Origin: Melanocharis versteri
Taxonomy: Eukaryota; Chordata; Aves; Passeriformes; Melanocharitidae
Assembly: GCA_013397845.1 (NCBI GenBank)
Contig: VZTG01006287.1
Location: 1 to 64,000 of the forward strand
Direction: 5' to 3'
DNA: 64,000 nucleotides
Below the pieces are notes generated by a model that had not been told where the DNA came from, made no database searches, and saw only the letters and a list, made by a program, of their open reading frames with translations. A program made the position numbers and the translations under genes. Of the stretch, positions 11,584-22,116 are shown in pieces. Positions within the stretch are counted from its first letter, which is position 1. Every line of letters begins with the position of its first letter.

Positions 11584-14500
11584 GTATGTGTGAAGGCAAA
11601 TGAAGGCCTTCATTGCTTCACTGGTCCCTGAGGAGTACTGTGAGACAGTAAGAAACATCTTTCTGCCTGAGAAGACACCTCTTGAGTTACCAGCCGTTAT
11701 GCTGTAGTGGGTGGCCAGTTGGTTTCCTGGGTGGCCAGTTGGTGGCCCAAGGAGAGAACTAGGCAGTTCTAACTGGCCACTGGAAACACTACCATGTGTT
11801 GGGTGGAACCAGCCTAGGGCTGTTGCTGAGCTGAAGCTAATGAGCAGCTTTATGGGAACAAGATGCTGGGAAACTGGGCTGGCTCTCTGAGGAGTTGTCT
11901 CCTGCTGTGCTGGGGCTGTCACCCAGTCACGGGAAAACAACCTGTGTGGAGAGGTGTGTTGCACGGGCTCTGAGAAATTTGAGCCCTATCTGCCTCCCCA
12001 CCTTCATGGCCTCTCCCAGTTACCATGCCCTTTACCTCACCCTTCTTGAGAGTCCCTTCTGTAGGTCTCATCTCTGCTGCCTTTAGATCTCCTTGCAGTA
12101 TCTGCTGAACGATGCCCCATAGCACCTGTTGCTACCTGGGATAGCCTTCTGACAATTGGTAATGGGCATCCAGCCTCCAAATCACCAGGTGGAAAAACTA
12201 GTTTCAAGCCTCAACTGTTAGCACTCGTGTAGCTCTGTCATGCAGTACAGTTAGTGCTACTTGCTCTGCATATTCTTTGGAGCGGGACAGGAATCCAGGT
12301 GTCACCTCTCTCAGTTAAGGGTTCTGATCATCAGGCCAGATAAGAGTACATCACACTTAAGAAATAGTTATTTAATAAAAAACAGTGGGAAGGAACTGAG
12401 GGAGGTCTGTTCTAGCAGGCAGGGCTAGAATTCTTGCTAGAGAGGTGTGACACTGGTTATCTTTTCTGCTGATATCCACGCACTGCCCAACTAAAATACT
12501 CCATTAATATTAGGTTTAATGGAACAAATAATTTTTTCATTGAATCATAGGGAAATCTGATAGAGATAGGAAAGGAGTGTTAAATCAGTATTAAATAGTT
12601 TTGGTAGCATAGAGAGAAGTAGCACATGGAACCTGGTGATGTGAAGAAACTTGTTACATGTCAGGTGGGGTTCTTTTTTGGGCAGGAGACACCCATTCCT
12701 CTGTAATAGCTCATGGAGCACAAAAATGAGATCATGAAAATGGTGTGGGTTACATAACTGGCCGGTCCAGGTGAACTTTGCAAGGACTGAAATGTGTTGA
12801 AGCAGAGGGGACAGCAGAGCATTCCATCTGATTTCGAAAAGGTGTCAAAAATCTCCTTGTCAGAGACAACCTAAGAGAACTATATGCTTTGAGGGCTACA
12901 GAAATCCTGTATTTTTAAATAAAGTGCAGACAAGGCCAGTGTTTGCTGTAAGAGGAGCATACACTTAAACATTGACTAAAAATGTCTGTGCAATTACACA
13001 CGCACAGCTACTGCAACTGGCCCTGCCAGTTTGGTGTTGGCGCACAGGAACACCTTGTTAGCTGGGTATTCAGTTTGACTGCCCAACCAAACTGCTTACT
13101 GGGCCAGAATCTGAGACTGAAACATGGTTTAAAGCCACTGAAAAGTGGCTTTAAGAGTTGAAACTGGGAAAATACTAACACAAAGGTGTTAGACACTATG
13201 TATCTAGATTCAGCTCCACAGATGTCAAAAAGAGTTGATGGTCTCATTCTGCCCTGAAATAGGAAAATGAAAAGATTTCTTGATAGGAAGGGTGTGGGTG
13301 TACTCATACATCTTCACAAGTGGGAAGACCTCTCGGTGACAGAGAATGTTAATTTTGAGTAGCATTCAATCCAAATTTAGTGGGTTTTTCCATGAATGTT
13401 ATTGAATCACACTCTGCAGCTGCATCTCATTCTGGCTCTTTCATCATGGAAGCAAATATGCAGTTGATCTACCAAGTTGAATTTTAACATTTTAATGATA
13501 GCCCATCCAAAAGTAAAGCAGCAACTCAGACTGCTGAGAAAAACAAACAGGAACAGTACATAGCTGATGAACCTGTGAGTTTAGAATGACCAGTGACACC
13601 CAGGAGCTCGCTTACAAACCTCACACATCCCTCCATTCATCAGCCAGACAGTGAAGCCATCCATCTGCTGTTATGGATTCGAGACGCGTTCCTGGGCTGG
13701 ACACTGCCCACCCTGGGCAGTCAGCACTGCCCAGTGCTGCTGCAGCTGCTTGCTTTTCCCCAGTCCTCTGGAGGATGGGCAGGGAGGATGTATCACACTG
13801 GTCCTGTGATGCTGCATGTCTGTGTGTGACAGTGCTGGGCTGCACTGCTGCCACACAGTCTGACCTTGGAGTAGGATTGTTTAGTGCCAGTTTAATGCTT
13901 TTCTTCAACATGACAAATCCACACTGATTTGACTGATCACTGAGTATTTTTCATTGGAGCCATAGGTAGGTGTTTCAGGAGCTTAGGACCATCCTGTTGC
14001 CCTTCCTCTCTTCTCTCCCAGCCATTTAGGAAGTCATCCTGTGAGATGAGAAGAGAAGGGGACCAGCTGTTAGCCTTGCCAGGGCCATGGCCCTGCAGCA
14101 GCTATGGTGGAATCCTCCTTGTGCCACCAGTAGGGCCAGGAGCAGGCTGACCTCAGCAGCGGGAGAACGTGAGTCAGGTGAGAGGATGTGTTGCTCATCA
14201 GGCCGGTTTGCCTGCTAGAAAGGAGAGCAGGCAATGACCGGTGCACAGACTACGGCAGGGGACCTTACTTGTGGATGAGTCAGCTGTGTTTGCTGTCTTT
14301 TGATGGGTGACAGTCCCCTGTCTCTGTGTAGTGACCTACACTGCCATCACCCTGTGTTCCTGTCCCACCTGCTTGATTCATACTGTTACAGGCTCAGCAC
14401 GCTGCTTGTGGTAGAATGTCACCCAGACACAGCCTTTGCAATGTTCTACCTTTTTCCATAGACTTATTTTTCTACTCAGTACTAGTAGACCTTACAACAG

Positions 14501-14694
14501 CCATCAATTTGGACATCATCTTTAAAACAACTGCTGTAAGATGGTTGAGAAAAGGTGGACAGGCTGAGCACCCTTGCTCCAGAGAAAAGAGATCAGGGAG
14601 GAATTTGTCTGCGGATACACCCAGAGATGTGGTCCGAAGAGGACAAGGATCATGTACCCCTGTTGGTCAAGAGTCAGGCTGTTAATAGGTTTAA

Positions 14695-14935
14695 GCCACA
14701 GAAGGAAAACTCCAGTCTGAAAACTAAGAAAATTGTATAACTGGAGGAAAAGTTAGACAGTGGAACATGTTGCCAAGACAGAGGTTGTGAAACTGGAGAT
14801 ATTTGAGGCTAGGCTAGACACCCATCCATCAGGGATGGCTTTGGAATAACTGAGTGAAGCCAGTGAACAATTCAAACAGCTTGACTAGATGACCCAGTAA
14901 TAGTCCCATCCAATCCAAATATGTTTGAGGCTTCA
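14695..14935 (+). mobile_element. Old CR1 LINE 3'-end fragment
   Basis: The order of motifs matches the 3' non-coding end of a CR1 LINE: AGGAAAACT, then a GTGGAACATGTTGCCAAGAC segment, GAGGTTGTGAAACTGGAGAT, a CATCAGGGATGGCTTT segment, CTTGACTAGATGACCCA, and finally CCCATCCAATCCAAAT. Divergence from a typical CR1 end is high, so the insertion is ancient. No reverse transcriptase sequence remains, and the weak similarity may begin a little further left, near 14540. Confidence 0.7.
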
Positions 14936-15082
14936 GAAATGTAGTTGGCAGCTTGTCCACTTCCAGCACAGTTATGATGTGTTACTGCCAGATGTACCAT
15001 CAGTATTTTATGCTAAAGCTGGTGATGTATAAGATTGTTGCTGAAGCCAGCATCTTTAATAGCTTTTTTTTTTCCCTACTAG

Positions 15083-15192
15083 GTTCACCTTGCCCTTAAT
15101 CCATGTGAAGATCTGCTGGAAACAACTTCTAGAAACACATAAATTTTCAGTCTCCTGATAAATTCTGTTGTGTCCAAGAACAGCCTGTCCAA
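15083..15192 (+). other. CEBPG: CEBPG exon 2, 5' untranslated part
   Basis: The exon begins after the TACTAG acceptor and carries 110 bases of leader before the start codon. Its only ATG before the main start is at 15103, followed immediately by TGA. No other upstream start exists in this part of the leader. Confidence 0.8.
15103..15108 (+). promoter_or_regulatory. CEBPG: Minimal start-stop upstream ORF (ATG TGA)
   Basis: ATG is directly followed by TGA, 84 bases upstream of the CEBPG start codon. The Kozak context is weak (T at -3, T at +4), so most scanning ribosomes would probably pass. Other C/EBP genes (CEBPA, CEBPB) are known to use short upstream ORFs to set isoform levels; whether this one acts on CEBPG is inference. 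Confidence 0.4.
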
Positions 15193-15645
15193 ATGAGCAA
15201 GACATCCCAACAGAACACCACCACAGATGCGAGCGGAGTAAGTGTGATTCACACCCAAGCACACTCCAGTGGTTTGCAGCAGGTTCCCCAGCTGGTGCCA
15301 GTTAGTCCTGGTGGTGGAGGCAAAGCTGTGCCTCCGAGCAAACAGGGAAAGAAAAATTCCTTTGTGGATAGAAACAGTGATGAATATCGTCAGCGCAGAG
15401 AGCGAAACAACATGGCAGTGAAAAAGAGCCGGTTAAAAAGCAAGCAGAAAGCACAAGACACACTGCAAAGGGTTAACCAGCTTAAAGAAGAAAATGAACG
15501 TTTAGAGGCAAAAATTAAACTCCTGACCAAGGAGCTGAGCGTACTGAAAGACTTGTTCCTTGAGCATGCCCACAATTTTGCAGACAATGTGCAATCTGTT
15601 GGCACTGAGACCACAACAACAAATCCAGAAAACAGTGGACAGTAG
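15193..15645 (+). CDS. CEBPG: CCAAT/enhancer-binding protein gamma (C/EBP-gamma)
   Basis: A complete, intronless 150-codon frame, the usual length for vertebrate C/EBP-gamma. The bZIP region is clear: a conserved lead-in at residues 60-72 (RNSDEYRQRRERN), the DNA-contacting basic region NNMAVKKSRLKSKQKAQ at about 72-88, then a leucine zipper with leucines at 97, 104, 111 and 118. The family binds CCAAT/enhancer motifs as homo- or heterodimers with other C/EBPs and with ATF4-type factors in the nucleus. This member lacks a classical activation domain, and the short N-terminal 59 residues (Q-rich, then a GGGG stretch near 40-43) fit that. The start is supported by the conserved MSK opening, although its Kozak context is weak (C at -3, A at +4). 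The gene is convergent with PEPD. Confidence 0.98.
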   Translation: MSKTSQQNTTTDASGVSVIHTQAHSSGLQQVPQLVPVSPGGGGKAVPPSKQGKKNSFVDRNSDEYRQRRERNNMAVKKSRLKSKQKAQDTLQRVNQLKEENERLEAKIKLLTKELSVLKDLFLEHAHNFADNVQSVGTETTTTNPENSGQ

Positions 15646-16555
15646 ACACCTGCGACCTTATGAAACAAACTCTTGAGGTGCAGCTTGTCTGCAGTGCCCA
15701 TGCAGTAACCAAACAAAAACTGGACCTTTAGTCATTGTTTTGTGGAGATTTTCTTCTTTTAGATTTAACACTGAAGATTTGTAACAATTAAACCAGAAAC
15801 TGGTTAGGGTATTTGTTTTAAATGTTTTTCTCCTCAAAGATTTATGCAGATCTGAACTCCTAGCCAACAAGGAATGCAATATTTAGGAGATAAAATTTTC
15901 ACAGGAATGTTCACTTACTATTTTAGACTTTGCATAACGGGAGGAATCCAGCAGGATGGCTCACCATAGTATCAGAAACTTGTAATTGGATAGAACGTCT
16001 TTTAAATACCTGTTAGTGTATTTAAACCCTTTGTTTTCCCCATTACATATTACAAAATGCAAACGCTGTGGAGAATTTTTGCTTTTTACTTTCAATCTGT
16101 AGAGCAAGTCCTACGAAGCATCATGTAGGTCCCTCCTGCCCAGTTATAGTTAATGGAGAGGTTGTAGTAATTGTGAGCTAGGATGCTTACCAATGTTCAC
16201 CAGAAAGAATAACAACATGCTCTGATGATATATACAGGCAGTTGGCCTGCAAATGGCACGTGAAGCATCATGTACAAGAGGCAAAGCAGCACACTGACAA
16301 AGCCTTTTATTTAAGCTTGTGTTCATATTGCTCACACAGTGATTGGGGCCTTATGAGAACAAGAGTTTGTTTTCAGAAAATTTCAAAATGCTACCAGAAA
16401 ACTGTGCCCTGCAAAATTGCATTCTTGCTGGGAAGGAGGTACTGGGGAGTACAAAAAGTGCAGCTTGGCTAAGCAGTGAAAGGGGCAGGACAGCTGGGGT
16501 GTGTGGATCACTGCTGGCTGACATTAATCTTACAGAAATTTACAGTGATTTTAAA

Positions 16556-16561
16556 AATAAA
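16556..16561 (+). terminator. CEBPG: Possible proximal polyadenylation signal of CEBPG
   Basis: AATAAA lies about 0.9 kb after the stop codon and is followed by TGTG-containing sequence. It could give a shorter mRNA that lacks the AU-rich block downstream. Confidence 0.4.
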
Positions 16562-17126
16562 TGGCCCTAGTGTGAACAACTGATTCAGTGGAATTTCTAC
16601 AGCCATCATACAGCTGTGTGAAGGACTATCTTTTGTCTTATTTCCATAGAAGTTCTTCTGTAGCAACTTTTTTATTGCTACTGCTAAGTCTTTGCCATGA
16701 TCCGTAATGCAGTGCTATGTGCTATATTGAGGATTTAAACAAAGTAAAGCAGGAACTTTGATGTAACTTTAATTTATTTTCATTTTTAAATATTTCATTG
16801 ATGGTATGGTTATTTCACATTTAACCTGTGTGTCTGTCTTGTAGATTACTACACTGTCTTAATTTCCCTTTTATACTACCTTTGTCCATAGATTATTTTG
16901 GAGGATGCTTGTTTGCTTTGTATCTGTACTTAGGAAAAAACTTGGATGTTATCTCTATGAAGATACTGTTAGAGAATGAAACCTTGAAAAGTTCTTTTTT
17001 GAATTTAAATTTTTAATACATGTGGAAAACTTTAATGGATTGTTTTGGATTATGGTAGACTTTTTACAGATATGTTTTTTCATTCTAACTGCATCTTAAG
17101 TTGGTAGGGTTGAAATACCAGAAGCT

Positions 17127-17132
17127 AATAAA
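17127..17132 (+). terminator. CEBPG: Main polyadenylation signal of CEBPG (inferred)
   Basis: AATAAA is followed within 30 bases by the GT-rich sequence GCTTGTAGTGG, the expected downstream element. The sequence composition changes soon after. Confidence 0.65.
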
Positions 17133-17828
17133 AATGTTATGCTTGTAGTGGCCTCGTTTATCCTGTCCCTTTTCTATTTCCTTCAAGTGCAGAGTTGCCC
17201 AACTCACACAGCTATCTTGGAGAAATCAGCACAACAGTCTCTGTTCCCCTCTTTCACTCAGGTTTTTGCTCCATGGAAGCAATCAGAAACTCAATGCAGT
17301 TTTGTCTAAATGTCTGATTTAACAAAAAAGAAAAAAAAAAAGAAATTTAAGACTGAAAATAACCCTATACTGCAGTTAGAGGGGAGGGGAGAGGAGCAGA
17401 ACACCAAAAATTACAAGGAAAAATATGGCCTGAAGGCATCTCGTTTGTTAACTGCACCTCCTCTGGTGGAAAGGCCAGCGCTGATCTCCTCCCTGGTTGT
17501 CTGACCTGTGGACTGGGCCTGTGTGGCCCTCTTGTCCTGAAGTTGGTTTGCCAGGCTGGTGTGGGGCCCTCCTCTACCAGTGCGAACAGGGGCTGCAAAT
17601 CTTGGCTGTTTGTTTCTGATTTTGGTGAAAATGATTTCTTAGATCTCTTGTGAGTGGGGGTGATCCTTTTTCTGAAGCTCTGAAGGGTGACTTTTCCACC
17701 TGTTGCTCCTGACAGCTCTGATCCCGTTTCCTTCAGGTTTAAAACCAAACAGCTGAGTTATGAAAAGTCATTTGTTTGGAAAATGAAATTTCTGGTTTAT
17801 CTGCCTCTGCACTGGTTTTCTTTACTGA

Positions 17829-18180
17829 TGTTGTGGTTTGAGCCCAACTGGAAAATAAGCCCCATGCAGCCACTCCCATCCCCCCACCCCCTCAAGTGAG
17901 AGAGACAAAATGCAGATTACAGGTTGAGATAACAATTTACTGGAAACAGCAACCAGATAAGAAAACAGTGACAGTAACAACACTAATGACAACAGCGTGT
18001 AACAGAGGTGATGCCGCGCGAAGCGCTCAGAGCCCAACAGGACGCGGCCCTCACTCCGTTTGCCGCTGCTGCCCCGGGACAGGAACACGAGTGACAGAAA
18101 TGGCAACGCAGCCTCCGCACAGCACCTTTGTCTCGTCCCGCCGCCGCGGCCACACGGCTCCAGCCCCGCGCCCTCCCGGC
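17829..18180. mobile_element. Avian endogenous-retrovirus LTR-like fragment
   Basis: It starts with TGTTGTGGTTTGAGCCCAAC, followed by a CATGCAGCCACTCCCATC stretch, a C-run, GAGAGAGACAAAA, then CAGGTTGAGATAACAATTTA. That order is characteristic of a common family of solo LTRs in bird genomes. From about 18000 the sequence becomes GC- and CpG-rich and runs directly into a minisatellite. No internal retroviral genes and no matching second LTR were seen. The right end cannot be fixed, so the GC-rich part may belong to the LTR or be a separate sequence. Confidence 0.55.
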
Positions 18181-18612
18181 ACGGGGACAGCGATCCCGGG
18201 CCTTGGGGACACCGGGACAGCGATCCCTGACAGCGGTGACACCGGGACAGTGATCCCGGGCCTTGGGACACCGCGACAGCGATCCCTGACAGCAGTGACA
18301 CCGGGACAGCAATCCCTGAAAACGGTGACACCGTGACAGTGACCCCTGGCCTTGGGGACACCGCGACAGCGATCCCTGACAGCAGTGACACCGGGACAGC
18401 GATCCCAGGCCTTGGGGACACCGCGACAGTGACCCCTGGCCTTGGGAACACCGCAACAGCGATCCCTCACCCTGGGGACACGGGACAGCGATCCCTGACA
18501 GTGGTGACACCAGGACAGCGATCCCTGGCCTTGGCTGACACAGGAAACAAGGATCCTTGTGCTCGACTGGCACCGGGACAATGATCATTGTCCTTGGCTG
18601 GCACCAGGACTG
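18181..18612. repeat. GC-rich 30-bp minisatellite (about 14 units)
   Basis: Units spaced 29-32 bases carry the core GGGACAGCGATCCC. There are 12 clear copies and two degraded ones at the right end. Two unit types alternate loosely: one ends GGCCTTGGGGACACC, the other TGACAGCGGTGACACC, so the array is partly organised as 60-bp dimers. Because 30 is divisible by three, several frames on both strands stay open and yield 10-residue repeats; these are not genes. The array directly follows the LTR-like fragment. Confidence 0.9.
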
Positions 18613-19579
18613 GGCCCAGGAGGAGCATCAGGCTCTGCGCAGCACCTCACTGCCATGATTGTAACAAATCATTGTTTTAATTGTACCCTCAGTGAGTGTC
18701 TGGTTGCCAGAAAAGGGTCAGTCTAGCTCTAAGCCCCCACCTGCCAAAATAGCTCCAAGGAGCAAAGGTCCTTTCCCCCAAGGTGAAGCAGCCCAGGCTG
18801 TGAAACAGCCAAGTACCTCCACCACCTCACCCCTCTGCTGCAAGGCACAGAAAATTTCAGTGTAGGCCTCTAAAAGTTAAAATTTTCCTTTTGACACACT
18901 ATTCTTAACTCCAGTCTGTGGCAGAATCCAGTGCCTGTTAGTACACAAGGAGTTACAGCACTGCACTTTTCACCAGGAAACGTGGTTCCCATTTTCTCAC
19001 TGTACCCCTAAGGGAAGGGTCTGCTCTAGCGCCCAGGAGCACTGGGAGGCTGCGCTCCTTTAGATGCTTCTGTAGCTGCAGCAGGGTCATTGGCAGGTAA
19101 ATTCAGAGTGCACCCAACCCCAGGGAGGTGCAGCAATTTGCATGTATCATTTCAGAAGCGCTCAGACATTTCTAAACACACAGATTTGCTCAGCATGAGG
19201 CACATTCTGTTACTTCGGTGCCACTCTATTCACGTCTGTTTGTACCAAGGGGAAAAGGTATTTGGGAAAACATGATAGTAAGAGTATAAAATATCTTGAT
19301 GTAGTCAAAAAGAAAATTCGACATAGCCTGTACTTTCACCCCATTAATACACTTTAAATTTAATTAAACACCACCTTTTAAAGTATTAAATATCTTTGCC
19401 TTTTAAAAAACAGGTTTATTCCTCCTCCCCTCCCCAATTTAGGAAAAAAAGGTCTAATTCACTTTCTGCTTAAGTGGATAAAAATGATCATAATTACAGA
19501 ACAGACTTCTGGAATGAAGGATGAAATTTATATTCACCAAGTCCATGGGCCTGATGATGAAGGAAAATGGGAGAGGGTG

Positions 19580-19750
19580 CCCCATCCCGGCCGAAAGTGC
19601 ATCCCCAGGCCGGGCAGGCAGGGCAGGAGCTGGGTGCGTGAGCGGGCGCTCCCTGGGCTCGCGGCGGGTCCGTGCCCGGCCGCTCCCCGGAGCAGAACCG
19701 GTTCTGCCTCTTGCGCAGCCCAGCACTGCTCGACCTGTTCTGCAGCAGCA
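19580..19750. other. Small CpG-rich islet between the gene ends
   Basis: About 170 bases of sharply higher G+C and CpG content (for example GAGCGGGCGCTCCCTGGG) stand out from AT-rich surroundings. No coding frame was recognised. It could be a fragment of a GC-rich repeat or a small regulatory island. Confidence 0.5.
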
Positions 19751-21893
19751 GAACCCAGCTCCTGCTAAGACGCATCACAGGCAGGGAAAGGCCTATTAAG
19801 TGCTCTGGGGTGACGTCTTAGTTGAAACAGTTCCAAAGCTCTCCTTCTTTCAAACTCTGTTAAGTGTTACTATAAAATAGTTACTGCTGCTGAACCGAAG
19901 CAACTGCAGGTTTTGGAGTGCCCAAAGCAGTGAGCTATCCCCTGGGTGTGTTCAGAGCCTGCCACAGGAAAACACCTGGCTGGGGAGGGAGCGGAGCTGA
20001 GGCCACGAGCACTGTCTTGCACTGAAAACACCTGAGTTTTGGGGGCAGATGAGTTCTGAGCAATGCCAGTATAGTCTCTGTGTTCTCATATCTGCATGGC
20101 TACCAAGGCAAAGCCTGATGTCCTTGTGCAGGTACTACATTACAGAGGTGGAAGATTCCAGTCACCACAGTAGGAACATCAATCTAGCAGCACATAAAAG
20201 CTTCTCATCTCATGCCCTCTCTTCCTCAAAAAACTGTTCCCCTTTGCAGTCAAGAATTCCTGCACTTGCCTCTTTCAAACCAACGTCAAGAAACCTCTAA
20301 AAAGATGTAGATAGCTTTATTTATTAATTGAGTGACATTAATGAAGTCCTCCGGATTGTTTCACAATGTTTCTTTGGTCTCCCACATCCAGTTTCCTATG
20401 TAGCAATGGGTCACCAAGCTGTTGGGAATAAAGAGCAGATTATTGTCACATAGACCAACCCGCTTAGCAAAAAGAACTCTCCTAGAGCAACGTATTTGAC
20501 AATTTTTAAGCAAATTATTTCAGGCCTAAATCCTGTCCTGGGGAGGGCAAAGGCAGCTGCGCAGTGGTTTCTGACACCATCCAAGCCCATATTGTGCTGT
20601 GCCCCCCATGTGAGACAGGGCACTTGCAGGAGCTCACAGTCGATCCCATTGCCCAGTGTCAGTGGCCTGGTGTGAGCAACAGAAGAGAGATGCTCACACC
20701 AAGGTGCTGAGATATCAACTCAGCTGATCCCTTCAGTGGGAAAATCCTCACCTGGCAGGCAGTGAGACCCAGAAAGGCCCTGATGCTCTGCTGTGGCTTC
20801 AGCTCCCCCCGACACAGCAGAGGGATGTTCTGAAGTGGCTTTGCAGTCAAACTGCAACAGAGCCTGAATACTGAACAAGAGTTTTGATGTGTATGTAAAG
20901 TGAGAAATATTATTTTTACGTAGTTACCAGCACCTAGTGCTATTTTATGATGCAAGAAATGTATTTATTATCCTGCAGGCTGATGAATACCTATAGTAAA
21001 GAAAAGCTTCTCTTGGTAATTTAAGTCTTGCATGAGTGGAAAATCATTTTGTGACCGATATTAATATGTTTGTAAGGTATCCAAATAAAATTTACATTAC
21101 TTCATTCTGAACTGTCTAACACTGAACAGTTAAAAATAACTCTATCATGCTGCACAGCATATGTTGCTGAATGACCATGAGCCCTGCAGCAAGGATATTC
21201 CCTTCTTTCAACTTTTAAGGGTCATAGACACCATAGCAATCTATGTTTTCAAGGAACAAATAGATGAACAAATCGAATGAGCATGGGGCTGTGTGTGAAG
21301 GATCAGTACAGCCACTATCCAGAGCAGAAAACTCTGGCTAGCTAAGGGTCAAAGTTTGCAGAGCACAAATTGGTAGTAGGGTCAGATAAAGAAGCAGGAA
21401 CTGGAGAAGAAAAGCATAATGACCACGAAGTTGCGAACATAAATGATGCCAAGGTGAATTTTAATAAAAATTTGATTGTTCTCACTGCATGGATACAGAT
21501 CCATAAGAAAAATTTTTCATTATGTCCACTGAGAACAACTGATTTTTATTTCTGTTTTTCACAGTACTTGTGATGAAGTTTAAAAAAGGACTTAAGAGTG
21601 TTGCAATTGCTCACAGCTTTCAGATAATCCATTTGGTATTTTAGAGTCCCAATCACCAAAATTCAGATTTAATTGCAAGATACATCTGAGCTGAGATCTG
21701 ACAGAAGTATAAGCCCCATTGATAAGGTAGCAGGGCTATTCAGCTGCCACTTGGTCATGTAAACTGCTGATTGCAAGCAGCAGTTGAGTTACCTGGGTAT
21801 CAAGTGCTGAAGCCTTCTACCTTCATTTTTAATGCATTAATTTTTCCAGCTAATAGCCTGCCTGCCCCTCTTGCTATTAAGAATTGGATGCAT

Positions 21894-21899
21894 TTTATT
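21894..21899 (-). terminator. PEPD: Probable PEPD polyadenylation signal
   Basis: AATAAA on the minus strand lies about 70 bases after the PEPD stop codon. It would give a very short 3'UTR of roughly 90 bases. The GT-rich element after it is poor, and further minus-strand AATAAA motifs occur downstream (for example near 20.95 kb), so a longer 3'UTR is possible. Confidence 0.45.
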
Positions 21900-21966
21900 T
21901 TATATGCTGCAGCATTAAATCAGAATGATGTCTGATTAGTTGAGGCAGTAAGTATCATCCTGAAGT

Positions 21967-22116
21967 TTACGGCTTTTGGCTGGAGAGGCAGTCAAATGGT
22001 TTGGCACTGCTCTGGCCTTCTGCCATGAAAGCTTCTATTTCTTCCACAGTCCGTGGGACGCAGGTGAGCAGCTCCATTCCGCTGGCTGTCACCGCGATGT
22101 CGTCCTCGATCCGCAC
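21967..22116 (-). CDS. PEPD: PEPD exon 15 (last coding exon), prolidase C-terminus
   Basis: The exon opens after the acceptor TCCCTGTGCAG in phase 0 and encodes 49 residues, then TAA. It begins VRIEDDIAVT; the glutamate corresponds to human E452, a ligand of the two-metal centre of the Xaa-Pro dipeptidase (creatinase/pita-bread) fold. GMELLTCVPRTVEEIEAFM follows and is very close to the human protein. The extreme C-terminus (GQSSAKPFDCLSSQKP) is divergent and by gapless counting ends at residue 497, four residues longer than human prolidase at 493. Prolidase is a cytosolic homodimer that releases C-terminal proline or hydroxyproline from dipeptides, mostly from collagen breakdown. Confidence 0.96.
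   Translation of the reverse strand: MRIEDDIAVTASGMELLTCVPRTVEEIEAFMAEGQSSAKPFDCLSSQKP

Larger units (their letters stand above)
10811..15082 (+). other. CEBPG: Presumed CEBPG intron 1
   Basis: This stretch between the CpG island and the coding exon has no recognised gene. It holds T-rich low-complexity sequence near 11.5 kb, an imperfect 22-bp duplication near 11.7 kb, two AATAAA motifs (near 11035 and at 11373-11378) and, at its end, an old CR1 fragment. It finishes with a long T/C tract and the acceptor TACTAG at 15077-15082. The 5' boundary is not determined. A minus-strand frame of 162 codons at 11476-11964 has no family resemblance and reads through the low-complexity tract. Confidence 0.6.
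15646..17150 (+). other. CEBPG: CEBPG 3' untranslated region
   Basis: About 1.5 kb of AT-rich sequence follows the TAG stop up to a strong AATAAA. It includes several ATTTA-type AU-rich motifs, most densely around 16760-16830, which often mark short-lived regulatory mRNAs. Short frames inside it are not conserved proteins. The end point is inferred from the polyadenylation signal. Confidence 0.75.
17151..21870. other. Intergenic interval between convergent CEBPG and PEPD
   Basis: This 4.7-kb interval lies between the two inferred 3' ends. It contains an A-rich tract near 17.33 kb, the LTR-like fragment with its minisatellite (17.83-18.61 kb), a CpG-rich islet (19.58-19.75 kb), and otherwise plain AT-rich DNA. 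No coding gene was recognised. The long frames around 17.8-18.6 kb are a by-product of the 30-bp repeat. Confidence 0.65.

Noticed and set aside
11476..11964. 162-codon minus-strand frame in presumed CEBPG intron 1
   Set aside because: It ends in a lysine/threonine-rich stretch that is just the translated T-rich simple sequence, with no conserved domain.
15390..15716. 108-codon minus-strand frame opposite CEBPG
   Set aside because: It is a shadow of the conserved bZIP coding region on the plus strand.
17822..18588. Long frames of 146-209 codons on both strands
   Set aside because: They are translations of the 30-bp minisatellite and its flanks; the repeat keeps several frames open at once and no domain is present.
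18181..18612. CRISPR-like array
   Set aside because: Repeats are directly adjacent with no unique spacers, and the genome is vertebrate.
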